Source of the DNA: Nitrospirota bacterium
GTDB taxonomy: Bacteria > Nitrospirota > Thermodesulfovibrionia > Thermodesulfovibrionales > Magnetobacteriaceae
Assembly (NCBI GenBank): GCA_015233015.1
Contig: JADFYO010000004.1
Location: 1 to 64,000 of the forward strand
Direction: 5' to 3'
DNA: 64,000 nt
Below the pieces are notes generated by a model that was not told the origin of the DNA, ran no database searches, and saw nothing but the letters and a program-made list of their open reading frames with translations. Shown in pieces: positions 24,737-32,160 of the stretch. The translations under genes and the position numbers were made by a program. Within the stretch, counting starts at the first letter, position 1. Each line of letters opens with the position of its first letter.

Positions 24737-25264
24737 ATGCCTACGCTTGAAGATCTAAAACAACAAATGCTCTTTGACGGCCTTGGCGACGATGAACTTG
24801 CCGGGCTGCTCCCGAATATCCAGAAGGTTACCGTTCCAAAGGGTAACTATGTATTCAAAGAAGGTGACCCTACTAAGGGTATCTACATGGTACATTTGGG
24901 AAAAGTCGAGGTAAAGCGTAAACTCCAGCTGGATACAAAATCAAAGATGCTCGTAATGTTGAGAAACATTCAGAACGACGAGATAAAACACACAGCCGAA
25001 GGTTGGGAAACCCGTTTTGGCCTGCTGGGGAAGGGTCAGCACTTCGGGGAGCTTTCTATTCTGGAAGGAAAGAAAAAGCACGGGGCAGAGGCTCTTGCCC
25101 TCGAAGATACGGAGTTGTTTATCTTTAAGACCGAGAATTTTACAGGCCTGGAGGCCACAAATACCGTAACGATGATAAAGATAATGAAGGCAATCGCCCG
25201 GGTAATGGCAGCTAACGTTCGGGCAGTGGATAAGAAAATCCTGAAGGCCCTCACAGGGCATTGA
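24737..25264 (+). CDS. cNMP-binding-fold protein, tandem copy 2 (atypical)
   Basis: The 175-residue paralogue of the preceding gene lies 20 bases away. It shares the opening (MPTLEDLKQQMLFDGLGDDE), the roll (PKGNYVFKEGDPTKGIYMVH), the insertion (RNIQNDEIKHTAEGWETRFG) and the altered cassette (FGELSILEGKKKHGAEALAL), again lacking the phosphate-binding Arg. Conservation of the same KKKHGA replacement in both copies argues that it is functional, not decay. GGGGAGA precedes the ATG. After the stop come imperfect repeats of TGAGCCGG (25262-25305). Confidence 0.8.
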   Translation: MPTLEDLKQQMLFDGLGDDELAGLLPNIQKVTVPKGNYVFKEGDPTKGIYMVHLGKVEVKRKLQLDTKSKMLVMLRNIQNDEIKHTAEGWETRFGLLGKGQHFGELSILEGKKKHGAEALALEDTELFIFKTENFTGLEATNTVTMIKIMKAIARVMAANVRAVDKKILKALTGH

Positions 25265-25395
25265 GCCGGGGACTGAGCCGGAATTTAGCCGGATATTGAG
25301 CCAAAATTGAGATGATCCAGCCGTTTTTTCCATTCAAAAAGACTTTTTTTCTCATGCCGGAGCTGCGCGTTAATGACAGATGAGAGACCTGCTAT

Positions 25396-25935
25396 ATGAA
25401 AGGCGTCACAACAGAGACAACAGAGCTGGCTAAACACATCACGATGGTCATACTGGATGTGGATGGGGTGCTTACGGACGGCTCAATCATGCTGGATAAC
25501 GAGGGCAACGAACTAAAGACATTTAACGTAAAGGACGGCCACGGCATAAAGATGCTTTTAAACGAAGGTATCAACGTGGCAATAATCACAGGCAGAGTAA
25601 GTAAGGCGGTCAAAATGCGTGCAGATGAACTTGGTATAAAAGACGTATATCAGGGCTGCGCGGACAAGGTAGCCGCATACGAAGACCTCAAGGTTAAGTA
25701 CTCGCTGTACTATAAAGACATAGCCTGTGTTGGCGACGATATTGCGGACATACCTCTGATGACGCGGGTGGGGCTGCCGGTTGCCGTAGGGGACGCCGTT
25801 GAGGATATAAAACCATTTGCCCGCCTGATTACGGCAAAAGGAGGCGGACGTGGCGCTGTGCGGCAGATATGTGATTTTATTCTTGAATCCAAAGGAATTC
25901 TCAAAAGGATAATAGATGACTACGGTAAGGCTTAA
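25396..25935 (+). CDS. kdsC: 3-deoxy-D-manno-octulosonate 8-phosphate phosphatase (KdsC)
   Basis: KdsC hydrolyses Kdo 8-phosphate in lipid A/inner-core LPS synthesis; its partner KdsA is at 34.6 kb. The 179-residue HAD protein shows motif I VILDVDGVLTDG, the specificity segment FNVKDGHGIKML, motif II AIITGR and motif III/IV KVAAYEDL and CVGDDIADIPLM. It lacks a cap domain, as usual for this tetrameric subclass. The ATG at 25396 may be one of several; a Met at residue 17 (just before VILDVDG) is too late. The end overlaps pgsA by 20 bases, beginning a four-gene operon. Confidence 0.93.
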   Translation: MKGVTTETTELAKHITMVILDVDGVLTDGSIMLDNEGNELKTFNVKDGHGIKMLLNEGINVAIITGRVSKAVKMRADELGIKDVYQGCADKVAAYEDLKVKYSLYYKDIACVGDDIADIPLMTRVGLPVAVGDAVEDIKPFARLITAKGGGRGAVRQICDFILESKGILKRIIDDYGKA

Positions 25936-26449
25936 CCTCCCGACTATACTCACCTTAAGCAGGATATTTGTAATCCCCGTGTTCATATATATTACGCCGA
26001 TGCATCCGGTATGGGGGGCGGTGGTGTTTGGCCTGGCTTCGATAACGGACTTTCTGGACGGTTATCTAGCGCGGCGTTCGGGACAGATTACCCAATTCGG
26101 GATTATTATGGACCCGATTGCAGACAAGTTTCTGGTAATATCGGCCTTGATTGTGTTAGTCGATATGGGCAGCCTTTCTATGTGGCTTGCCATAATTATC
26201 ATTGTGAGGGAGTTTTTGGTTACTACGCTGAGGGTTGTTGCCCTTACGAAGGACATTGTGATTGCCTCAGAGCTTGGCGGGAAACTAAAGACGGGCGCTC
26301 AGATTGCCGGTATTTTGTGCTTAATCCTGGAGAATTCTCTTTTTGATATAAACCTCTATGGAGTTGGACTGGTTATGATTTGGCTTGCCGTGGTGCTTGC
26401 CGTGGTGTCTGCGGTTCAATACACGATAGGATTTTGGAAAAAGATATGA
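25916..26449 (+). CDS. pgsA: CDP-diacylglycerol-glycerol-3-phosphate 3-phosphatidyltransferase
   Basis: PgsA makes phosphatidylglycerol phosphate in the inner membrane. The 177-residue protein begins LNLPTILTLSRIFVIPVFIY. It has the CDP-alcohol phosphotransferase motif (D-G-x2-A-R-x8-G-x3-D-x3-D) as DFLDGYLARRSGQITQFG followed by IIMDPIADKF. Several hydrophobic spans follow. It overlaps kdsC by 20 bases and plsY by 4 (ATGA), so membrane lipid and LPS genes are translationally coupled. Confidence 0.95.
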   Translation: MTTVRLNLPTILTLSRIFVIPVFIYITPMHPVWGAVVFGLASITDFLDGYLARRSGQITQFGIIMDPIADKFLVISALIVLVDMGSLSMWLAIIIIVREFLVTTLRVVALTKDIVIASELGGKLKTGAQIAGILCLILENSLFDINLYGVGLVMIWLAVVLAVVSAVQYTIGFWKKI

Positions 26450-27027
26450 CGGTATTTTTTATGATAGGGGCGTTTGTGCTGGGTTCTATCCCTTTTGGGG
26501 TGATTATTGCCAGAACAAAAGGGATAGACCTCAAAAAGACGGGAAGCGGCAACATAGGGGCCACTAACGTACTGAGAAGCGTTGGTAAGGGGGCGGCTTT
26601 GTTTACCCTTGCCGGAGATCTGTTAAAAGGTGCGCTTGCGGTTATGTTAGCCAGATATCTGTCGCTTGGCGAGGCGGCCGCTGACCTTATAGGGATATGC
26701 GCGATACTGGGGCATGACTTTTCTATGTTCTCCGGGTTTAAAGGAGGAAAGGGAGTGGCCACAAGCCTGGGTGTGCTGTTAGTTTGCAGCCCGGTTGCCG
26801 GTGGCGCCTCTGTGGCGATATGGCTTATCGCGCTCTCGATATGGAGATATTCTTCCCTGTCTGCGCTTTTGGCCTTTTTCTTCGTTCCGATGAACATTTA
26901 TCTGTTCGATTATTCGGCGAATAAACTCATCTTAGGGATAACAATCATGTTATTAATAGTCTATAAGCACAGGGCCAACATAGAAAGGCTGCTCAGGGGC
27001 ACTGAGCCGCGGGTAAGCAAAAAATGA
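26446..27027 (+). CDS. plsY: Acyl-phosphate:glycerol-3-phosphate acyltransferase
   Basis: PlsY transfers an acyl group from acyl phosphate to glycerol 3-phosphate, the first step of phospholipid synthesis. The 193-residue polytopic protein carries the three loop motifs: GSIPFGVIIARTKGIDLKK, GSGNIGATNVLRS and GHDFSMFSGFKGGKGVATS. The frame is open to 26380 inside pgsA, but ATG 26446 overlaps the pgsA stop by 4 bases and starts directly with the first membrane span, so it was chosen. Its stop overlaps the pyrF start by 4 bases. Confidence 0.95.
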   Translation: MTVFFMIGAFVLGSIPFGVIIARTKGIDLKKTGSGNIGATNVLRSVGKGAALFTLAGDLLKGALAVMLARYLSLGEAAADLIGICAILGHDFSMFSGFKGGKGVATSLGVLLVCSPVAGGASVAIWLIALSIWRYSSLSALLAFFFVPMNIYLFDYSANKLILGITIMLLIVYKHRANIERLLRGTEPRVSKK

Positions 27028-27773
27028 CAATAGAAGATGCGAAAAAAAGGCTCTGCCTCGCCCTCGATGTTGACAGACTAAGCGACGCGGTGCGATTAGT
27101 GGAAAGGCTCCGGGACAGAGTAACACTGTTTAAGATAGGGTTTCAGCTGTTTACAAAGGAGGGGCCGGAGGCCGTGCAGGCAGTGCGAAGGCTTGGGGGC
27201 CGGGTGTTTCTGGATTTGAAATATCACGACATCCCAAATACGGTTGCGTCCGCGGCGCGGGAAGCCGTAAACATGGGTGTGTATATGTTTAACGTCCATG
27301 CCTCTGGCGGGAGTGAGATGATGAGAGCGGCAGTCGAGGCGGCCGCTTCCCAGTCACAGAAAAATAATACCCCCATGCCGGTTATACTTGGCGTAACCGT
27401 GCTGACGAGCCTGAACTATAAGATGCTTGAAGAAGAACTCTGCGTAAGCAATACGCTGTCAAATCATGTAACGCACCTTGCGAAACTGGCAAAGGACTCC
27501 GGCCTTGACGGCGTTGTTGCGTCACCGAGGGAGATAACGGCCATACGGGAGCGCTGCGGCCGCAGCTTCACAATCCTGACGCCGGGGATAAGACCCCCGT
27601 GGATTAATGATACCGACGACCAGAAAAGGACGGCCACACCGGCTGAGGCCATAAGGCTTGGAGCGGACTACATCGTAGTTGGCCGCCCAATACTCAAGGC
27701 AGACGACCCGGCAGCGGCGGCAGATAAGATATTGAGAGATATGGCCTATTATAATGTACCATTGAGAATATAG
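27024..27773 (+). CDS. pyrF: Orotidine 5'-phosphate decarboxylase
   Basis: PyrF converts OMP to UMP, the last step of pyrimidine synthesis. The 249-residue TIM barrel contains LCLALDVDRL, the catalytic Asp-x-Lys-x2-Asp set in FLDLKYHDIPNT, LGVTVLTSL, LDGVVASPRE and TPGIRPPW, and ends with YIVVGRPILKADDP. It is the last gene of kdsC-pgsA-plsY-pyrF, joined to plsY by a 4-base overlap; no terminator is visible in the 148-base gap that follows. Confidence 0.96.
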   Translation: MTIEDAKKRLCLALDVDRLSDAVRLVERLRDRVTLFKIGFQLFTKEGPEAVQAVRRLGGRVFLDLKYHDIPNTVASAAREAVNMGVYMFNVHASGGSEMMRAAVEAAASQSQKNNTPMPVILGVTVLTSLNYKMLEEELCVSNTLSNHVTHLAKLAKDSGLDGVVASPREITAIRERCGRSFTILTPGIRPPWINDTDDQKRTATPAEAIRLGADYIVVGRPILKADDPAAAADKILRDMAYYNVPLRI

Positions 27774-27921
27774 AATTTTGAATAACCGGCAGAGTGTTTG
27801 GGAAGCATGTGAAATATTAAGCGTGTGCGCTGGTTGTGGTAGGAGTTTAGGTAAGCCGGTAAGTTTAAAGTTTAATATTAAAATAAACCTCCAGTCTATT
27901 TTTGATTAATTCATTGGAAAT

Positions 27922-28392
27922 CTATATATATTCTAAAGTGGCAGCTCTAAGTCGAGGGTTCTCAGTAAGGTTTCGATTTATGGTGTCATAATAAGCGTCT
28001 AACTTACTAACACACAGAATTAATTCGTCAGATGTCATCTTTTTTGTAATTTCAGTCTTAAAACATTCGTCAGATTTTAATTTCTGCTGAAATAGAGCAT
28101 TATCATCAAGAGGTTGTTTGGGTTGCGCGTCTTTTTTATCATCCACAGGAGGGGCTATTGTGATTGCTTCGGAATCACATTTTGTCTCTTCAGACATAGT
28201 TTGAATGTTGTTTGCATGAATACATTGCGATTTGTTTCTGTTACAAATATAGCTGCCCTGCTTAACGTAGCAATCGAATGACAATTTTTGACCATTTTTG
28301 AGTAGAATCTCGACAGCGAAGCTGCTCGGAATAAAAAGACCATTGAGAAGGATAACTCCAAGTAATATCAAAAAATGCTTTTTTGCTTTCAT
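27922..28392 (-). CDS. Exported hypothetical protein
   Basis: I do not recognise this 156-residue protein. A good signal peptide is visible (MKAKKHFLILLGVILLNGLF, cleavage probably after SSFA near residue 26). The mature part starts EILLKNGQKLSFDCYVKQGS and has paired cysteines (Cys in DCY, IC, QC, KC, EC, LC) suited to periplasmic disulfides. A Pro/Lys/Asp-rich linker sits in the middle. The C-terminal helix (KMTSDELILCVSKLDAYYDT) is followed by NENPRLRAATLEYI-like sequence. The ribosome site GGAAGGG is present. It stands alone, downstream of the DUF1640-like genes on the same strand. Confidence 0.65.
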   Translation of the reverse strand: MKAKKHFLILLGVILLNGLFIPSSFAVEILLKNGQKLSFDCYVKQGSYICNRNKSQCIHANNIQTMSEETKCDSEAITIAPPVDDKKDAQPKQPLDDNALFQQKLKSDECFKTEITKKMTSDELILCVSKLDAYYDTINRNLTENPRLRAATLEYI

Positions 28393-28411
28393 AACTACCC
28401 TTCCTCTATAT

Positions 28412-28575
28412 CTACTTAACCAGCCCTAACAGCCTATATAGTAGGTCTATAGCCTTTGGATTAGTCAGCAGGAAAGTAAGGCCAGCAAGATGAAGTACAT
28501 CCGCATTTTGGCCTCTAACAACAGCAAGTCCGCTTTAGTGACCAGTCCTGCGACGCTTGTCTCCTGCGCCCTCAT
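28412..28575 (-). pseudogene. Broken DUF1640-like copy (one-base deletion)
   Basis: From an ATG at 28575 the frame reads MRAQETSVAGLVTKADLLLL, then EAKMRMYFILLALLSC and a stop (28465-28467). Another frame carries on with TFLLTNPKAIDLLYRLLGLV and Lys to a TAG at 28412. Joined by one added base near ILLAL, it resembles the linker and membrane tail of the intact neighbour (AQETSTEHLATKEDISKLEL and on). It starts 2 bases after that gene's stop, so it is a partial tandem copy that has lost a base. A 36-residue peptide could still be made. Confidence 0.6.
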
Positions 28576-28576
28576 A

Positions 28577-28840
28577 TTATTTAATAAACGCCTTTAGCAT
28601 AGCGAACATTGCTAATAACTGTCCGGCCCAGAAGAGAAACATCCATTTCAATGTTTCAGATTTAACGGATTCTATTTTAAGTTCGAGTTTGGATATGTCC
28701 TCTTTAGTCGCAAGATGCTCAGTGCTTGTTTCCTGAGCTGCCTTAATCGTTTCGGATAAGCCCTTTGCCTGTGCCTCTGAAAAACCAGATGATTTCAGCG
28801 CCTCAAATGCCTTCAACGTGTCAAATAGAACGGTTGCCAT
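28577..28840 (-). CDS. DUF1640-like coiled-coil membrane protein
   Basis: The 87-residue protein has the layout of small DUF1640/CCDC90-type proteins: an N-terminal helix (FDTLKAFEALKSSGFSEAQA, KGLSETIKAAQ), a coiled-coil TKEDISKLELKIESVKSET, and a C-terminal hydrophobic anchor (LKWMFLFWAGQLLAMFAML). Function is unknown. In many bacteria such genes are found as small tandem families, and a broken second copy lies directly downstream. The ribosome site GGAGGGCAGGA is strong. Confidence 0.75.
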   Translation of the reverse strand: MATVLFDTLKAFEALKSSGFSEAQAKGLSETIKAAQETSTEHLATKEDISKLELKIESVKSETLKWMFLFWAGQLLAMFAMLKAFIK

Positions 28841-28904
28841 GGTTCCTGCCCTCCACGTCTTATTCTAACATATCACCATGATATATTTCAATAGCATAAT
28901 GTGT

Positions 28905-29088
28905 CCTAAATCCACCATCACATTAAAGGGTATCCATGTGAAATCCCGTGGATACTGCCTCCAACCATCTCCAAACATTATTCCATCGTGAGAAAAATAT
29001 TTTCATTAATGTAAAAGTGTTATGTCTAAAAACCGTTGTATAATGATACGTTACACTCTTTTCCCATAATTTTGATGGTGGATTTAGG
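28905..29088. repeat. MITE-like element with 16-bp perfect terminal inverted repeats
   Basis: CCTAAATCCACCATCA at 28905-28920 is matched by its exact inverse TGATGGTGGATTTAGG at 29073-29088, giving a 184-bp unit with no coding capacity. An inner hairpin GTATCCA/TGGATAC lies around 28929-28954. The size and non-coding interior suit a miniature inverted-repeat transposable element. No convincing target duplication is visible. It fills much of the gene-free stretch 28841-29318. Confidence 0.6.
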
Positions 29089-29148
29089 GTGTCTCATAGA
29101 TATCTTATACTGAGTTGCAACCATATGAGTAACGATTCTCATATAGAA

Positions 29149-29234
29149 GAATCATCCTGAGCTTGTCGAAGGATTTCCGATTTATGGGGAAATGCGAAGT
29201 AGAGGAGCATCCTTCGACAGGCTCAGGATGATTC
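29149..29234. repeat. Dispersed hairpin repeat with 26-bp arms
   Basis: The left arm 29149-29174 (starting GAATCATCCTGAGCTTGTCG) pairs with the right arm 29209-29234 (starting ATCCTTCGACAGGCTCAGGA) with one mismatch over 26 bases; the loop is 34 bases. The CATCCTGAGC(T/C)TGTCGAAGGATG motif is familiar as a dispersed bacterial intergenic repeat. A shorter, degenerate copy is at 52117-52147 in this window. Confidence 0.85.
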
Positions 29235-29318
29235 AACTCTTTTTACTTCATGAATGTATTTTCGTTTTAATAATTAATACTGGTAAATTCACATGGAATC
29301 ATGTACAATAGCGAATCT

Positions 29319-29412
29319 GGAGAGGTGTCCGAGCGGCTGAAGGAGCACGACTGGAAATCGTGTGCGGGGTCTAAAAGCTTCGCCGAGGGTTCAAATCCCT
29401 CCCTCTCCGCCA
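29319..29412 (+). tRNA. tRNA-Ser (anticodon GGA)
   Basis: A 94-base class II tRNA. The acceptor stem GGAGAGG (29319-29325) pairs with CCTCTCC (29402-29408), followed by discriminator G and encoded CCA. The anticodon stem CGACT-GGA-AATCG gives anticodon GGA (Ser UCC/UCU), with a long variable arm and the T-loop GGTTCAAATCC. It lies just upstream of the SRP RNA. Confidence 0.96.
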
Positions 29413-29423
29413 GTACTTTCTTT

Positions 29424-29540
29424 TATGCAGTTGGGTAATGGCCCTGCGCAACAGGCAGGTGTGAACCCCGTCAGGTCCGGAAGGAAGCAGCGGTAAGCAT
29501 TATGACTGTGTGCCGCAGCAAGTCTTTACCCGGCTGCATA
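29424..29540 (+). ncRNA. ffs: 4.5S / signal recognition particle RNA (small bacterial type)
   Basis: The universally conserved SRP domain IV is obvious: CAGGTCCGGAAGGAAGCAGC at about 29471-29490, with the GGAA tetraloop. The ends pair as TATGCAG (29424-29430) with CTGCATA (29534-29540), followed inside by GGGTAA/TTACCC. The 117-nt hairpin binds Ffh to target membrane proteins. The order tRNA-Ser, ffs, dnaX, ybaB, recR is a known arrangement in several bacteria. Confidence 0.97.
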
Positions 29541-29579
29541 GAGGAAAGTACACCTGCACAACACAAGAGGAGCTTAGAA

Positions 29580-31193
29580 TTGTCAAGTGAAGTTCTAGCC
29601 AAAAAGCCATATGAAGTTCTGGCCAGAAAGTGGAGACCGCGAGGATTTGACGACCTCATCGGCCAGGAGACGGCTGTGAAGATCCTGAAAAATGCTATCT
29701 TGCAAAACCGGATTGCCCACGCGTATATCTTCTCCGGCCCGCGCGGCGTTGGAAAGACGTCAGCCGCGAGGATCTTCGCAAGGGCGCTTAACTGTGTCGA
29801 CGGCCCCACACCTTCGCCGTGCGATACATGCCCTAATTGTGTCTCCATCAGGGAGGGCTCGTTTCTCGATGTTATAGAAATCGACGGCGCCTCAAACAAC
29901 AGGGTTGACGAGGTCAGAGAACTCAGGGAAAAACTGAAATACGCACCCTCAGGCGCTAAATACAAAATTTATATCATAGACGAGGCACACATGCTCACTT
30001 CCCAGGCGTTTAATGCCCTTTTAAAAACGCTGGAAGAACCCCCGGCACATGTTGTCTTTATCCTTGCCACCACAGAACCAAAAAAGATTATAGCCACCGT
30101 GCTCTCGAGATGCCAGCACCTGCCTTTTAAGAGAATTGGCATGGATAAAATCGGGCAGCGCCTCAGGGTTATCTCTGAAACCGAAGGTTTTGACATTACT
30201 AATGAGGCAGTTTTGGCCCTGGCAAAGGCCGCAGACGGCAGTATGCGCGACTCTCTCACGCTGCTTGACCAGATCGCCTCGTTCTCTTCCAGTATCAGTG
30301 AGGACGATGTCTCTGCCCTGATTGGAATTTCAAATATGTCGTCAGTTGCCGCAACCGCAGCGGCCCTCATGTCCGGTGACAGAAAGCAGATACTTGAAAT
30401 CATCGCAGACCTCTACGAAGGCGGTATCGATCTGTTGTCCTTTACCCGCAGCATGATAGAATACTTCCGGGACGCCCTTGTTGCCGCATGTTGTGGGGGC
30501 GGCAGAAGTCCGGCAGCGTCAGAGGAGGCTCTGACCGTAGTGCTGAGTGAATTGTTAAAGGCCGAGGGGATAATAAAAAGCGCTGAGCTGCCGCGCGCGG
30601 CACTTGAGATGTGCCTTATCAAAATAAGTTTCCTCAGTTCCCTCAAGACCATAAACGAGATAATTATTGACCTTAAGGCCGGTGCCTATTCCCCTAAACC
30701 CAAACCCGCAATAATTGAAAAACAAGGCGGCGAGGCGGCAAGGCCTGTCATCGCAGCGGCTGCCGAATTGCCAGAATTGCCAGAACAGCAGCCGGTGCCG
30801 CAAGAAAACTCCGATGATATAAGCACACCGCCTGTCCAGTCAGACAGCGGCTTATGGGACAAGGCCATAGACAGGATTTATGACGCCTCGGCCCCCCTAT
30901 GGGGTGTGCTCAAAGACGCCGTGGCCACAGTTGAAGACACCTCGGTTAAAATCGTCTTCAACGGAGGAAACGCCATCCATGCAGATTCGGTGCTGGAAAA
31001 AAAGGCCATCATCGAGGGTATTCTCATGGAATTGTCGGGGAAAAAATATAGTGTATCTATAATCACAGCCAAAGCTGAAAAGATACGGGAGAAAGATTTA
31101 AGAGCCGAGGCCATGGCCAATCCTGTGGTCAAAGATGTCCTGGATTTATTCGGAGGCGCTGTAGTAGAAGTGAAATCTGTCAATAAACGCTGA
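29580..31193 (+). CDS. dnaX: DNA polymerase III subunits gamma/tau
   Basis: DnaX is the clamp-loader ATPase of the replicative polymerase. The 537-residue product starts LSSEVLAKKPYEVLARKWRP. Walker A GPRGVGKTSAARIF, the zinc cysteines in CDTCPNCVS, the Walker B region YIIDEAHMLT and sensor I (LATTEPKKI) are all in order, then domain III and a Pro/Gln-rich linker (PELPEQQPVPQENSDD) to the tau-like tail. The open frame runs back to 29502, inside the SRP RNA, which cannot be coding. TTG at 29580 is preceded by AGAGGAG with good spacing and was chosen. No obvious slippery A-run for programmed frameshifting was noted. Confidence 0.95.
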   Translation: MSSEVLAKKPYEVLARKWRPRGFDDLIGQETAVKILKNAILQNRIAHAYIFSGPRGVGKTSAARIFARALNCVDGPTPSPCDTCPNCVSIREGSFLDVIEIDGASNNRVDEVRELREKLKYAPSGAKYKIYIIDEAHMLTSQAFNALLKTLEEPPAHVVFILATTEPKKIIATVLSRCQHLPFKRIGMDKIGQRLRVISETEGFDITNEAVLALAKAADGSMRDSLTLLDQIASFSSSISEDDVSALIGISNMSSVAATAAALMSGDRKQILEIIADLYEGGIDLLSFTRSMIEYFRDALVAACCGGGRSPAASEEALTVVLSELLKAEGIIKSAELPRAALEMCLIKISFLSSLKTINEIIIDLKAGAYSPKPKPAIIEKQGGEAARPVIAAAAELPELPEQQPVPQENSDDISTPPVQSDSGLWDKAIDRIYDASAPLWGVLKDAVATVEDTSVKIVFNGGNAIHADSVLEKKAIIEGILMELSGKKYSVSIITAKAEKIREKDLRAEAMANPVVKDVLDLFGGAVVEVKSVNKR

Positions 31194-31210
31194 AAAATTA
31201 AGGAGGCACT

Positions 31211-31552
31211 ATGTCAAAGAAAATGCTGGGAAACCTCATGAAAGAGGCGCAGAAACTCCAGGAAAGAATGATGAAGATGCAGGAGGAAGCCGCTCAGAAA
31301 ACTGCCGAGGCCAGCTCCGGCGGCGGAATGGTCACAGCGGTGGCAAACGGCTCGGGACAGCTTATCTCCATCACAATCGACAAGGAAGTCGTAAACCCCG
31401 ACGATGTCGAAATGCTCCAGGACCTCGTCGTAGCCGCGTGCAATGAGGCAATAAAAAGGGCGCAGGAGCAGGTACACGAAGAGATGTCTAAGGTGACCGG
31501 CGGCCTTCAAATCCCGGGAATGCCCGACATATCCAATTTCTTTGGGAAATAA
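31211..31552 (+). CDS. YbaB/EbfC nucleoid-associated protein
   Basis: This 113-residue DNA-binding protein forms tweezers-like dimers. It begins MLGNLMKEAQKLQERMMKMQ, has the GGGMVTAVANGSGQLISITI strand pair, and ends VTGGLQIPGMPDISNFFGK. It sits 17 bases after dnaX with an AAGGAGG ribosome site and just before recR, the classic dnaX-ybaB-recR operon. Confidence 0.95.
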   Translation: MSKKMLGNLMKEAQKLQERMMKMQEEAAQKTAEASSGGGMVTAVANGSGQLISITIDKEVVNPDDVEMLQDLVVAACNEAIKRAQEQVHEEMSKVTGGLQIPGMPDISNFFGK

Positions 31553-31560
31553 GGCGTATT

Positions 31561-32160
31561 GTGGCCGAAGTTCACGGCATAATTGACACACTCATAAACG
31601 AACTCTGCCGTTTGCCCGGTATCGGCAGGAGGACTGCCCAGAAGCTGACCTTTTTCATTCTGAATATGCCAAAGTCCGAGGCGTTGTCCATAGCCGGGGC
31701 AATTGTCGGAGTGAAAGAACGGGCAGGCTTTTGCAAGACCTGTTTTAACGTTACGGAGTCTGAACTCTGCTCTGTTTGCAGCGATAGCTCGAGGGACAAA
31801 ACAAAGATTTGTGTCGTAGAAGAGCCGGGCAACATTGCCGTCGTCGAAAGGAGCCGCTCCTTCGACGGCCTGTATCATGTGCTTCTTGGGGCATTGTCGC
31901 CCATTGACGGAATAACCCCCGACAGGCTTAAAATAAACGAACTGTTGGCACGCGTCAGAGAAAATCCGGTCGAGGAGGTAATCATTGCCACAAATCCAAA
32001 CACAAAAGGGGAAATGACGGCTCAATATATCGCGGGTCTCCTGCGCCCTCTGAATATAACCGTATCGAGGATTGCCTATGGTCTTCCCATGGGCGGGGAA
32101 ATTGAGTTTGCAGATGAGGTAACCTTAGGGAAATCCATAGAAGGCAGAAGAAGGCTGTAA
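31561..32160 (+). CDS. recR: Recombination mediator RecR
   Basis: RecR works with RecO/RecF to load RecA on single-stranded gaps. The 199-residue protein has the N-terminal helix-hairpin-helix LPGIGRRTAQKLTF, the zinc finger CKTCFNVTESELCSVC, the Toprim domain (ICVVEEPGNIAVVERS and IIATNPNTKGEMTA) and the C-terminal Walker-like GLPMGGEIEFADEVTLG. The start is GTG at 31561, 8 bases after the ybaB stop. Confidence 0.96.
   Translation: MAEVHGIIDTLINELCRLPGIGRRTAQKLTFFILNMPKSEALSIAGAIVGVKERAGFCKTCFNVTESELCSVCSDSSRDKTKICVVEEPGNIAVVERSRSFDGLYHVLLGALSPIDGITPDRLKINELLARVRENPVEEVIIATNPNTKGEMTAQYIAGLLRPLNITVSRIAYGLPMGGEIEFADEVTLGKSIEGRRRL

Noticed and set aside
29502..29579. Longer dnaX N-terminus
   Set aside because: The added codons lie within the SRP RNA gene, and a good ribosome site precedes TTG 29580.
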